From Barnesiella viscericola DSM 18177 (GTDB lineage: Bacteria; Bacteroidota; Bacteroidia; Bacteroidales; Barnesiellaceae): a stretch of 64,000 nucleotides of DNA. The position numbers were made by a program, and so were the translations under genes. Shown one piece after another: positions 35,524 to 43,476 of the stretch. The stretch spans positions 682,001-746,000 of the forward strand of contig NZ_CP007034.1 of the NCBI RefSeq assembly GCF_000512915.1. Reading direction: 5' to 3'. Under the pieces are notes generated by a model, which saw only the letters and a program-made list of their open reading frames with translations, did not search any database and was not told the origin of the DNA. Within the stretch, counting starts at the first letter, position 1; every line of letters starts with the position of its first letter.

Positions 35524-36384
35524 CTATCGCTTGGCTTTAGCCTTGGCCGGTGCATACTTGATGGGGACCCGCGGACGCTGCATGGCGCGCACCACCAGCC
35601 ACACCCCGGCAATGACAAACGGAATACTCAACCACTGCCCCATATTCAGCGTCATCGACGCCTCGAAAGCCACCTGGTCATTCTTGATAAACTCAATCAG
35701 GAAGCGCGACAGGAAGGTGCCGATGAGGAAGGTGCCGAAGATAAGCCCCTCGCGCTCCTCGGCATTGCGACGCCAATACAGGTAGAGCAGCAGCCCGAAG
35801 AGCAACAGGTAGCACAACGCCTCGTAAATCTGTGTCGGGTGCGACGGAGCCGTGAATATCGGCTCGGCTCCGGCCATCCACTGCGGCAGATTCTCCACAA
35901 AGCGGAATCCCCAGGGCAACGACGTTTCGTGCCCGTAAATCTCGTGATTCATCAGGTTGCCCGTGCGGATAAAGGCGGCCACCAGAGCTACCGGCACGAC
36001 CAGACGGTCAAGTGTAAAGAGCATGCTGCGATGCGTCACCCGGCGGGAATAAATCCAGATGGCAATCAAGATACCGATAGCCCCGCCGTGACTGGCCAAC
36101 CCACCTTTCCAGATTTTCAGAATCTCGATGGGGTGCTGCGAATAGACGTCCCACTCATAGAAGAGGCAATGCCCCAGGCGCGCCCCTATAACCATGGCCA
36201 CAACCACGTAGACAAAGAGCGAATCGAGCCACTTGACATTCAACTGCTCGTGACGAAACATGCGGTCCATCATGCTGTAACCCACGATAAAGCCGATAGC
36301 GAAAAACAGCCCGTACCAGCGAATCTGGATAAACCCGTCGTACAGCGCCGGGCTGGCTGTCCAGGTGATAAAGTCAGTAATCAT
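35524..36384 (-). CDS. lgt: Prolipoprotein diacylglyceryl transferase
   Basis: 286 residues with seven predicted membrane segments. It transfers diacylglycerol from phosphatidylglycerol to the lipobox cysteine of prolipoproteins at the inner membrane, the first step for every lipoprotein in this window. Recognised by IRWYGLFFAIGFIVGYSMM, the arginine-containing GARLGHCLFYEWDVY, the HGGAIGILIAI segment and RTGNLMNHEIYGHETSLPWGF. The frame is open further upstream, but ATG at 36384 is chosen because it gives the standard MITDFITWTASP start and because the upstream part would run through the ddh hairpin and a promoter. The C-terminal KAKAKR is basic. Confidence 0.96.
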   Translation of the reverse strand: MITDFITWTASPALYDGFIQIRWYGLFFAIGFIVGYSMMDRMFRHEQLNVKWLDSLFVYVVVAMVIGARLGHCLFYEWDVYSQHPIEILKIWKGGLASHGGAIGILIAIWIYSRRVTHRSMLFTLDRLVVPVALVAAFIRTGNLMNHEIYGHETSLPWGFRFVENLPQWMAGAEPIFTAPSHPTQIYEALCYLLLFGLLLYLYWRRNAEEREGLIFGTFLIGTFLSRFLIEFIKNDQVAFEASMTLNMGQWLSIPFVIAGVWLVVRAMQRPRVPIKYAPAKAKAKR

Positions 36385-36392
36385 ACCGTTGT

Positions 36393-36432
36393 AAAAAAAC
36401 AATGCCCTGCCCGTGCAAACACCCGGGCAGGG
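36393..36432 (-). terminator. Terminator of ddh, inside the ddh-lgt gap
   Basis: Stem CCCTGCCCG (36405-36413) with CGGGCAGGG (36424-36432), loop 10, and seven T on the minus strand (plus A at 36393-36399). It lies between the lgt -7 box and the lgt start codon. Confidence 0.85.
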
Positions 36433-36433
36433 A

Positions 36434-36463
36434 CAAAGATACATATTTGTCGGAGAAAACAAG
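36434..36463 (-). promoter_or_regulatory. Promoter of lgt
   Basis: CTTG at 36463-36460 and TATCTTTG at 36441-36434 on the minus strand, 18 bases apart. The expected start of transcription falls in the first arm of the ddh terminator hairpin, so only read-through RNA would form the full stem. Confidence 0.6.
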
Positions 36464-36491
36464 AATCGCCCTCCCCGATTCTTTCATTACA

Positions 36492-37388
36492 TTATACCAA
36501 CCGGCGCACCAGTTCGTCACGGTCGCCATACAGCAAGTCGATAATAGGAATCTCGATGAGCGTGTAGCAACCGGGGCGCTGCAACATGGCGGCACGAGCC
36601 GTACCCACCAGAATCTGCGCCGTCAAGGCCGGGTTGTTGATAGTCATGTCGAACTCGAAACGCTGGTTCTGCGTCTTGCCCGATACCCCTTTGCGCACCA
36701 TGTTCACCCCGTGACCCATGTCTTTGAGAGCATCAACACTCTCGACCTGCATCACGTGAGTCTCGTCGTGGGCAAAGTAGTCGTCGCTCTTGATGGCGCG
36801 GGCCACCTCGTCGAACTTGTACCCCTCTTCAAGCTCGATGTAAACCATGCGGCGATGAATGCCCGTGCCCAACGGAATCGTCATCGACAAGGCAGCCTTC
36901 ACACCGGCAATCGCCTTCACGGCTACCGTGTGACCCATGCTCATGCCGGGGCCGAAATTGGTATAGGTAATCCCCTTGGGGGCACAAGCCTCCATGAGCG
37001 TGCGCACCACCGAGTCGGTACCCGGGTCCCAACCGGCCGAGATGATGGCCACCGAGTTGTGCGCCTTGGCCTGTGCGTCGAGCGTCTTGCGCAAGTCACC
37101 TATCTGGGTGTGAATGTCGAAACTGTCGACCGTGCGGATACCCTTTTCGAGAGCCTTCATGGCATAATGCTCCACCTCGCGCGTAGGCGTGCAGAGAATA
37201 GCCACATCGACGGCTTCGAGCTCGTCGAGCGACGTAACCACCCGATAGGGTGTCAACTCCATCGGCACCTCGGTAACCCGACGGCGCACCACTCCCGCAA
37301 TCTCAAAGTCAGGAGCAACCTGCAAGGCCTCCAATACAAAACGGCCTATATTGCCATAACCTACGATGGCAGCTCTGATTTTCTTCAT
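36492..37388 (-). CDS. ddh: Meso-diaminopimelate dehydrogenase
   Basis: 298 residues. N-terminal NADP-binding motif IRAAIVGYGNIGRFVLEAL, then CTPTREVEHYAMKALEKGI, the substrate-binding SAGWDPGTDSVVR and NFGPGMSMGHTVAVK, and C-terminal NNPALTAQILVGTARAA. It converts tetrahydrodipicolinate and ammonia to meso-diaminopimelate in one reversible NADPH-dependent step, bypassing the succinylase or acetylase routes to lysine and peptidoglycan. Cytoplasmic. A TATCTTTA element at 37417-37424 may be its -7 box. It is followed by lgt on the same strand but separated by its own terminator. Confidence 0.95.
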   Translation of the reverse strand: MKKIRAAIVGYGNIGRFVLEALQVAPDFEIAGVVRRRVTEVPMELTPYRVVTSLDELEAVDVAILCTPTREVEHYAMKALEKGIRTVDSFDIHTQIGDLRKTLDAQAKAHNSVAIISAGWDPGTDSVVRTLMEACAPKGITYTNFGPGMSMGHTVAVKAIAGVKAALSMTIPLGTGIHRRMVYIELEEGYKFDEVARAIKSDDYFAHDETHVMQVESVDALKDMGHGVNMVRKGVSGKTQNQRFEFDMTINNPALTAQILVGTARAAMLQRPGCYTLIEIPIIDLLYGDRDELVRRLV

Positions 37389-37508
37389 ATCTTTTTCTTA
37401 TTTACGTTTTGGGGCATAAAGATACAAAAAAGAGCGTGAAGAATAAAACCTCGCCCTCGGGAAAAGAGCAATTTTTTCTAAATACAATCCATAACCTTAT
37501 TACAAAAT

Positions 37509-37534
37509 AGAGGAAGACTTTACCGCCTTCCTCT
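37509..37534 (-). terminator. Weak hairpin after the DUF2188 gene
   Basis: AGAGGAAG (37509-37516) pairs with CTTCCTCT (37527-37534), 10-base loop, 11 bases past the stop; the following T-tract is short (ATTTTG). Confidence 0.5.
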
Positions 37535-37544
37535 ATACTATCAT

Positions 37545-37772
37545 TTATCCCTTGGGGGGATATGGATCATTTCCATAGCTATTTCGATCTCGTATTTGTC
37601 CATTAGGTCGATGAATAAACAACTCCGACTTTTGATTTTGGGCAATTTTACGTGCTATCTCAATAGCTTCCTGTTGGGTATGCGTAACTACCGACACGCG
37701 CCTGTTTCCTTCTCCTCGAATGGCCCACAGACCATTATGAGGTACAACATGTTGATTCTTTCCCATACCCAT
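37545..37772 (-). CDS. DUF2188-like small protein
   Basis: 75 residues (or 73 from the second Met, MGKNQHVVP). The pattern HVVPHNGLWAIRGEGNRR, then TQQEAIEIARKIAQNQKSELFIHRPNGQIRDRNSYGNDPYPPKG, matches the DUF2188 family of small proteins, in which a strand-strand-helix-strand unit carries an exposed HRxNGxI motif. Function is unknown; members are often next to mobile or defence genes. It begins one base after the stop of the upstream unknown gene, so the two form an operon. Lower GC than lgt/ddh. Confidence 0.8.
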   Translation of the reverse strand: MGMGKNQHVVPHNGLWAIRGEGNRRVSVVTHTQQEAIEIARKIAQNQKSELFIHRPNGQIRDRNSYGNDPYPPKG

Positions 37773-37773
37773 T

Positions 37774-38457
37774 TCAAGCTACTTTATTCCATAGAGTAGA
37801 GTATTCAGAACAAGCATTGTTTATTATTCCCAAGGAAGGGGAAATGTCCAGTGGTGCCGGATATATAATATCGTCCATCACATCGACAAAGAAACAATGC
37901 GCATTGTCTACAATCTCACCCGGTTCGGCAACAGATTTCTGCAAATAGTAAGATAACAAGGAAGCTGCTAAACGTCCGGCTGTAAAATTCAATTTGTTTT
38001 TGACAATACGGAATTTTATAGCACCTACATATCGATTCCCATTATCTTCCCAACGCATGATCAGGTCTGGAGCAACTGTAATTTGAACACCTGCACATAG
38101 ACAATCCTTATTCTCCGGTTTTGAAAAGCTACAATGAATTTTACCTACTCTGCTGGGAAAATTTATGCCGATAAAGTGTCTCAGTGCAAGAATCGAATTT
38201 TCAACATTATTCCTTGCCCACTCCGAACTTACGCTTCGAGATTTCAATCTTTTAATCGCATCATAGATGCATTCCTCATTGAAATCTCCTTTTACATAAT
38301 TTTTCATAGCAACTCTTGCCGTAGCGTATGGAGCAACTTTGAATATTGAGGGCTTCTTTTGGCCTTTCACAATCGATATTTTTCGACGCTCCGTCGCTTC
38401 GACGAAAGCAATCAGGGGGTTTATCGAAACCTTTGGGGTTGAAAAAATATTTATCAT
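37774..38457 (-). CDS. Unknown cytoplasmic protein, possible degenerate PD-(D/E)XK fold
   Basis: 227 residues from ATG 38457 (a TTG just before it is not needed). I do not recognise the family. No signal or membrane segment. A helical N-terminal half (YATARVAMKNYVKGDF, CIYDAIKRLKSR) is followed by strands with APDLIMRWEDN and YVGAIKFRIVKNK. The order Asp (131), then strand with x-I-K (147-148) and then a helix resembles the PD-(D/E)XK nuclease core, but the acidic residue before Ile-Lys is Ala here, so it may be inactive or the likeness may be chance. Paired with DUF2188; AT-rich codons unlike the flanking housekeeping genes suggest recent acquisition. Confidence 0.6.
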   Translation of the reverse strand: MINIFSTPKVSINPLIAFVEATERRKISIVKGQKKPSIFKVAPYATARVAMKNYVKGDFNEECIYDAIKRLKSRSVSSEWARNNVENSILALRHFIGINFPSRVGKIHCSFSKPENKDCLCAGVQITVAPDLIMRWEDNGNRYVGAIKFRIVKNKLNFTAGRLAASLLSYYLQKSVAEPGEIVDNAHCFFVDVMDDIIYPAPLDISPSLGIINNACSEYSTLWNKVA

Positions 38458-38495
38458 CAAATTTATATATTTATAAATTTATGCGGCCAACCCTC

Positions 38496-38526
38496 TTGCA
38501 AAAGTCAACAAAATATTGTACCTTTG
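38496..38526 (+). promoter_or_regulatory. Strong promoter of a short transcript
   Basis: TTG at 38496-38498, 20 bases, TACCTTTG at 38519-38526: very good fit to the Bacteroidetes consensus. It points rightward into a 115-base unit closed by a terminator. Confidence 0.75.
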
Positions 38527-38531
38527 CAAAA

Positions 38532-38647
38532 GAAAACAGAAACAGAAATAGAGACAAGATGAGCAGTCTTGTCGTATGCGTTGGGAGCGCTTATATTATT
38601 TCTATCTCTGAAGGATATTTTGGCTGCAACTAAAATATCCTTTTTTT
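38532..38647 (+). ncRNA. Candidate small RNA or leader-less peptide transcript (~115 nt)
   Basis: Promoter TTG/TACCTTTG, an A-rich 5' segment, a 7-bp hairpin (GACAAGA 38553-38559 with TCTTGTC 38567-38573) and a perfect 9-bp terminator stem followed by seven T (38613-38647) define a compact transcript. It contains a 24-codon frame from ATG 38559 to TAA 38633 (MSSLVVCVGSAYIISISEGY plus four residues); the ATG is partly inside the first hairpin and the stop inside the terminator loop, so translation may be controlled or absent. It lies in the antiparallel direction between two unknown minus-strand genes. A type I toxin-antitoxin component, a regulatory RNA or an orphan leader are all possible. 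Confidence 0.5.
38613..38647 (+). terminator. Intrinsic terminator of the short transcript
   Basis: GGATATTTT (38613-38621), 10-base loop, AAAATATCC (38632-38640), then TTTTTTT (38641-38647). Textbook form in the plus direction. Confidence 0.88.
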
Positions 38648-38664
38648 ATCAATCCATTTTTATT

Positions 38665-39045
38665 CTATTTTTTCTTTCTCGGCAATACTCTTTTTATCAT
38701 TTTATATACTTCCATTTCCTTATATTTTGGTTCTCTCTTTAAATCAAATATAATAGTATTAGATTCAAAATCGAGGCCCAACTCTTCAAAAAGGTGCTTG
38801 GTATTTACATAATAATACATACCTGCCTTACACACTTTAAACGCGTTTGGTCCAGATTTGCTTACATCGTTTATTAAATACAAAGCATCTTTTTCTTGAT
38901 CATCTCTTGCAAATTGCACAGCATCTACCTCATGCAATCGCAATTGCTTTGCCGTTACATCCGTAAAACCGAGCCTACCGGTTTGTTGTATCGTACATTT
39001 AAGCCTTCCGCTTGACTCATTATTTTCATATAACACAAGTGCCAT
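38665..39045 (-). CDS. Unknown small cytoplasmic protein
   Basis: 126 residues from ATG 39045. A longer frame starts at 39072, but that ATG lies within the -7 box TATATTTG (39077-39070), so the inner start MALVLYENN is the real one. Not recognised. It has an N-terminal beta part (LKCTIQQTGRLGFTDVTAKQL, VDAVQFARDD), a middle block DALYLINDVSKSGPNAFKV, then YYYVNTKHLFEELGLDFESN and a very basic end MIKRVLPRKKK, which could bind nucleic acid. No signal peptide. It has a near-consensus promoter of its own. Similar small proteins are scattered in Bacteroidales, but I cannot name a function. Confidence 0.65.
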   Translation of the reverse strand: MALVLYENNESSGRLKCTIQQTGRLGFTDVTAKQLRLHEVDAVQFARDDQEKDALYLINDVSKSGPNAFKVCKAGMYYYVNTKHLFEELGLDFESNTIIFDLKREPKYKEMEVYKMIKRVLPRKKK

Positions 39046-39069
39046 ATCTCTATTTTTTTGTTTATGCCA

Positions 39070-39101
39070 CAAATATACACAATCTTAAACTATTCTCCAA
39101 A
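39070..39101 (-). promoter_or_regulatory. Consensus promoter of the unknown gene 38665-39045
   Basis: TTTG (39101-39098), 20 bases, TATATTTG (39077-39070), both exact. The start codon is 25 bases on. Confidence 0.8.
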
Positions 39102-39241
39102 TTTTTCTCAATAAAAATATTTTTCAGTTTTCTATATTTATAATAATACTGTTATAATCGCTCAACAAACTTAAATCTTGCATCTTTCAAACTACAAACT
39201 CCTATATAACATTTTCTCTTATTCGTAGTTTATCTTTTTAC

Positions 39242-39391
39242 TTACTTCTCTAGTTTCAGGCTGGGTAATTCTTCTACCATTTCTACGGTTTGTACCGATA
39301 CGTTGATAATACGTAGCAGCAGGTTGAAAATATACTTCTCGTCGTTGTGTTCACGATCCCAGTCGTTGGGGTCAAGAATGGAGTCGTTCAT
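39242..39391 (-). CDS. Possible 49-residue protein or gene remnant
   Basis: ATG 39391 to TAA 39242 encodes a compact acidic peptide beginning MNDSILDPNDWDREHNDEKY and ending with the helical EMVEELPSLKLEK. It has an in-frame stop just upstream, so it is closed. Codon use is balanced and looks more like real coding sequence than the AT-rich surroundings. No promoter or family is recognised; it may be the surviving end of a lost gene. Confidence 0.4.
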   Translation of the reverse strand: MNDSILDPNDWDREHNDEKYIFNLLLRIINVSVQTVEMVEELPSLKLEK

Positions 39392-39772
39392 CAAAATTTA
39401 CTCACCATCACGAATCCGTTATCAATCGAGAAAACATATCGTATATTATCCCTATATTTTGCAAAGACTCCGGACTATTTATTGTTGATTGTAATAAAGT
39501 TCCTATTTCCCAACCGTTGTGCCTGCCGGAATCCCGGCAGCAGTTATACAAAAAGGGCGCAAGCTCCGTTGTTCATTCGTCTTCAAGGCTCTGGTAAAGC
39601 CACACACAAAACAAACAACAAGCTCACGCCCACCGATAAAAAGACAAGCTCCAAAAATTTTTCCCAAACCCCGTCCACAAAATACCATTTCCGCCGTCTT
39701 AAAAAAGAAAGGTTCCGCAACCTCAGGTTTGCACATCTTATCTAATTCATGACACAAAAACACCATCGAACT
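39392..39772. other. Intergenic region before the GH16 gene
   Basis: AT-rich, with a small hairpin CTGCCGG/CCGGCAG at 39523-39540. No gene and no clear -7 box is seen; the region 39102-39241 on the other side of the small frame is also empty. Confidence 0.6.
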
Positions 39773-41080
39773 ATGAACACTCGTACAAAAACGGCTTTTT
39801 GCTTGCTGCTCTCGACCATACCGTTTTTCTCTCCCGCCTTGGCACAACCGGCACAAACGCCCAGCGTCTACGCCGATTTCAATTTCAACCGCAACGACTC
39901 CGACACCGATAACTGGATTCAATCGATCGAGGTTGTCTCGCCGGCTCCCCGCTCGGTCATCGACCGCGATACGACCATCGTCGTAAAGGCTCCGGGCATG
40001 ACCCGACTGTCGGCCCGCTGCTGGCAGCAACCTTCGGCTCAGAATCCGTGCGGCTGGGGGCACGATGTCAATCTCGTAGCCAACGGCACACCAATAGCCG
40101 ACGACTCGGGAATCACTTTCGAGTTCCCAGCCCGGCAATTCCCCTACGGCCCGGTCAACATACGGTTGTATGGCCAAAACGAAAAGGGCGAACAGGATAT
40201 TTTTGAATTACAGTTCTACAACACGGCCGGCTCGAAATGGAACTACGGTATACCCGACACGGTTCCCATGCAGGCCCGGGGATTAAAGCTCGTCTTTCAA
40301 GACGATTTCGATAGTCCGCTCTCCATCTCGAACGATGGACGCAACGCCCGCTACTGCGCCCATAAGCCCCGCTATGGCGATTTCAGCGGCTGGCCCTTCG
40401 CCGATGTCGACGGCGACGACAATCCGTTTGAGCAGGTAGATACCTACCTGCGCATCAAGGCCCGCAAACGTCCCGGCAGCGCGGGCAGCACCGGACTCAT
40501 TTCGTCGGTCAACATGGACGGAGAGGGATTTTTCGCACAGGCTCCCTGCTACCTCGAATGCCGCTTTACCGCCCAGTCGGCTCCGGGCACTTGGCCAGCC
40601 TTCTGGACACTCACCAGCATCGACCGGGGAATCAACGGCGACGAGCTGGATATTATCGAGGCCTATGGAGGCGTGGGGAAAGGAAATCCCAACCACCCGG
40701 GCTACTCCATCACCAGCCACTTTTGGGGCCAGAAAAATCCCGACGGAAGTGACAAGCAACGGTTCAACCGACGGGTACCCATACAGGAACTGGGCGGTAA
40801 GTCCTACTGGTCGACTACATTCCACACCTACGGACTTTATGTAGGAGTCGACGAAACAGTCTATTACTTCGACGGCATCGAGGTACTGAGGCACCCCACC
40901 AACGAAATCTCGAAGACGAAGCCCCTGTTCTTCCTCATCAACTACGCCATCGGCGGGATAAGCGGGTGGCCTATCGACCTGCAACGGTTCGGCAATGCCT
41001 CCGACATGTATGTCGACTATGTGCGGGTCTTTGCCCAAGACTCGATCGACTACTCGATACCTCTTCCTTCCAAACCATAA
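39773..41080 (+). CDS. Secreted GH16 endo-glycosidase
   Basis: 435 residues from ATG 39773 (signal peptide MNTRTKTAFCLLLSTIPFFS-PALAQ); an ATG eight codons earlier is less likely. An Ig-like N-terminal domain (about 25-155) precedes a GH16 jelly-roll (about 170-425) with the catalytic signature Glu291-x-Asp293-x-x-Glu296 in DELDIIEAYGG, plus PGTWPAFWTLTS and the Trp-rich strand IGGISGWPIDL. GH16 enzymes are retaining endo-beta-galactanases, glucanases, agarases, porphyranases, keratanases or mucin endo-O-glycanases. With a GH50-like partner 12 bases downstream, and GH2/GH20/sulfatases past the tRNA, a galactan or keratan-type substrate is more likely than beta-glucan; this is inference. Confidence 0.9.
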   Translation: MNTRTKTAFCLLLSTIPFFSPALAQPAQTPSVYADFNFNRNDSDTDNWIQSIEVVSPAPRSVIDRDTTIVVKAPGMTRLSARCWQQPSAQNPCGWGHDVNLVANGTPIADDSGITFEFPARQFPYGPVNIRLYGQNEKGEQDIFELQFYNTAGSKWNYGIPDTVPMQARGLKLVFQDDFDSPLSISNDGRNARYCAHKPRYGDFSGWPFADVDGDDNPFEQVDTYLRIKARKRPGSAGSTGLISSVNMDGEGFFAQAPCYLECRFTAQSAPGTWPAFWTLTSIDRGINGDELDIIEAYGGVGKGNPNHPGYSITSHFWGQKNPDGSDKQRFNRRVPIQELGGKSYWSTTFHTYGLYVGVDETVYYFDGIEVLRHPTNEISKTKPLFFLINYAIGGISGWPIDLQRFGNASDMYVDYVRVFAQDSIDYSIPLPSKP

Positions 41081-41092
41081 AGAATCATCACC

Positions 41093-43033
41093 ATGAAAAA
41101 AAGTATTTTCCGCTGCGGGATATGCGCCCTTATACTCGGCTTGTGGGGCTGCCAGCCCGACCGTACGGTCACCTTCGACTTCGACAGCAACAAGATTGTC
41201 TCGGGCAAAAAGATTGCCTTGAAAGAGATTGCACCCGACCTCCCGTCCGATTGGAGCGACTACGACTATGTCACTATCGAATTCCGATCTACCACCCCCC
41301 AACGGTTTCAATTAGGATTCACCACCGACCACGGATATAACGAGTTGCGGCTCGTCTCGTATGTGGCCAATGGCTGGAACAAACTGGTGATCCCCCTGCG
41401 CTTTTTCAGAGAGTTACCTACGGCACGCCACGACATCGCAGCCACCTCGAACCAGCCCCGCGTAACCGGCTGGATCAATCTGGGTGGACAACGGGGCCCT
41501 TTGACGGGGGTCGACTCGATAGGCATACGCATGCGGGCACCCATCGGCAACCCGCAAATAAAACTGCGCTCCATAACCCTCTCCAAAGAGGATCCGGGCG
41601 ACCGCTATCTGGAAAAGGTCCCGGCATTCGACCGGTTCGGGCAATGGAACCTGGGCGACTTTGAGGGGAAAATCCACTCCGAAGAGCAGTTGCAACAGGA
41701 GTGGGACCAAGAGATAAAGACCATCGACGAGGCCGACGACTTCAACTACTCCCGCTATGGAGGCTATAAAGACAAACGGGTGGCAGCGACCGGATTTTTC
41801 AGGACTCAGCTCGTCGACGGTCGCTGGTGGCTGGTCGATCCCGACGGCTATCTGTTCCTCTCCTACGGGGTCGACTGTGTAGCTCCGGCCGGTGACACCT
41901 ATACCAAGAACATCGACCAATGCACCAACCTGTTCCAGGAGCTGCCGCCGCGCGAACTGTTTGTCGAGGCTCCCGGCGTGTCGCCTCAAACCAATGCGGC
42001 CTCGTTCGGCATCTGGAACCTGTTCCGCCGCTACGGCGAAGACTACATCGACCAGGCCTGCGAAATGACCTTGAAACGCATGGACAAATGGGGCCTCAAC
42101 ACCATCGCCAACTGGTCCGATCCCGAAATCTATGGCCACAACCGAAAGGCCTTTATCATTCCCCTCGGAGAGATTGGTTTTGAGAACGAACTGATGGGAC
42201 TCATGGACGTATATGAACCTCGCTTCCCAACCCGAATAGACGAAGCGGTAGCGCGCCAGGTAGCCGACTACAAAGATAATCCGTGGCTCATCGGCTACTT
42301 CATCGGCAACGAACCGGCCTGGGTCTCCAAGGAAGATCGGCTCTGCACGCTCATTCTGAAAGGGAACGACCGTCCCATCAAGGCAGCATTACAAACCTAT
42401 TTACAGCAACAGGGCGACACCCCGCAATCGCGCAAGGCCTTTATCTATACCACCTTCGAGAAGCTCATGACCACCATTTCGCAAGCATTGAAAAAGCACG
42501 ACCCCAATCACCTGAATCTGGGTATCCGCTACGGCTACATCGAACAGCTCGACGACGAGCTGCTGCGCATCAGCAAGGAGTCGTTCGATGCCCTCAGCTT
42601 CAACTGCTACGCCTTGGCCCCCGACCCCAGCAAACTGGACCACGCCTTGAAAATATCGGGACTGCCCATGATTATCGGCGAGTACCACTTCGGTACCGTC
42701 GACCGGGGACTTGCCCAATCGTTGTGGCAGGTCAACAGTCAGAAAGAGCGGGGCGAAGCCTTCCGATACTACACCGAAAACGCATTTGCCCACCCGGGCC
42801 TGATCGGTACCGGCTGGTTCCGATGGGCCGACCAAAACATCAACGGCCGTAACGACGGCGAAAACTACAACTGCGGATTTATCGATGTGACCGACCGCCC
42901 CTACCCCTATATGGTCGAGGCTGCCATAGCAACCGCCCACTCGCTCTACGACATACATGCCGGGACAAAGGCTCCCACAGACAAAGCACCCGAGGCTGTG
43001 GGCCATTCACCCATACCCGACCTGTGGGATTAA
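41093..43033 (+). CDS. Clan GH-A glycoside hydrolase lipoprotein, GH50/beta-agarase-like
   Basis: 646 residues, lipobox LGLWGC (Cys20). An N-terminal CBM-like sandwich (about 25-165) is followed by a TIM barrel (about 230-620) with DGRWWLVDPDGYLFLSYGVD, acid/base Glu407 in FIGNEPAW and nucleophile Glu530 in MIIGEYHFG, the spacing expected for clan GH-A. The layout is that of beta-agarase-like (GH50) and related beta-galactanases from Bacteroidetes. It forms an operon with the GH16 gene. It probably shortens the oligosaccharides made by GH16 from their ends. Exact family needs alignment; GH42-like is the alternative. Confidence 0.75.
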   Translation: MKKSIFRCGICALILGLWGCQPDRTVTFDFDSNKIVSGKKIALKEIAPDLPSDWSDYDYVTIEFRSTTPQRFQLGFTTDHGYNELRLVSYVANGWNKLVIPLRFFRELPTARHDIAATSNQPRVTGWINLGGQRGPLTGVDSIGIRMRAPIGNPQIKLRSITLSKEDPGDRYLEKVPAFDRFGQWNLGDFEGKIHSEEQLQQEWDQEIKTIDEADDFNYSRYGGYKDKRVAATGFFRTQLVDGRWWLVDPDGYLFLSYGVDCVAPAGDTYTKNIDQCTNLFQELPPRELFVEAPGVSPQTNAASFGIWNLFRRYGEDYIDQACEMTLKRMDKWGLNTIANWSDPEIYGHNRKAFIIPLGEIGFENELMGLMDVYEPRFPTRIDEAVARQVADYKDNPWLIGYFIGNEPAWVSKEDRLCTLILKGNDRPIKAALQTYLQQQGDTPQSRKAFIYTTFEKLMTTISQALKKHDPNHLNLGIRYGYIEQLDDELLRISKESFDALSFNCYALAPDPSKLDHALKISGLPMIIGEYHFGTVDRGLAQSLWQVNSQKERGEAFRYYTENAFAHPGLIGTGWFRWADQNINGRNDGENYNCGFIDVTDRPYPYMVEAAIATAHSLYDIHAGTKAPTDKAPEAVGHSPIPDLWD

Positions 43034-43416
43034 CTGTCACCGGGGAAAACCAATGAGAAGATATATTTTATCGCCCCGGCAACGCCCTCCCGAACAAAGC
43101 AAGTTCAAATCTTACATCGGTCAAAAACATTCAAGCAGATTCCAATCACTTCCGTTCATTATCATCGCGAAAGCCATGCCCCGGATATTTACATCATATT
43201 CGGGGCTGGCTGTTTTTGCAGCAGACCTTTACGAAGGGTCCCTTTGCCTCACCTCGTCTGCTCCGGCATGGTGCACAAGGGTAATACCGAGGAGAGGACT
43301 TTACGAAATCAGACCTGAATTTTGTCGACTAGGCCGACTTCTTAATCAACAGTCAAAACAGGGGAAAACTAGTCTTCTCCCTTAGCCACCCTTTCCCCGA
43401 GGAAAAGTGTATAAAT
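43034..43416. other. Intergenic region after the GH-A gene
   Basis: No gene seen. Open frames here have irregular codon use, and no promoter box or RNA is apparent before the tRNA terminator. Confidence 0.6.
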
Positions 43417-43450
43417 AAAAAGAGTTTCTCCCTTGGGAAGAAACTCTTTT
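43417..43450 (-). terminator. Terminator downstream of tRNA-Ala
   Basis: AAAAGAGTTTCT (43417-43428) pairs with AGAAACTCTTTT (43439-43450), with T-rich flanks on both strands; 27 bases past the tRNA 3' end. May also stop plus-strand RNA from the GH-A gene. Confidence 0.85.
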
Positions 43451-43476
43451 TACAAACTCAAATGATATTTGGAACG

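Noticed and set aside
35440-36567. Open frame of 375 codons opposite lgt
   Set aside because: It covers lgt, its terminator and its promoter on the other strand, is rich in His/Pro/Arg like other shadows, and lgt is certain.
37440-39750. Insertion sequence or prophage remnant in the AT-rich islet
   Set aside because: No transposase, integrase, terminal inverted repeats or phage genes could be seen.
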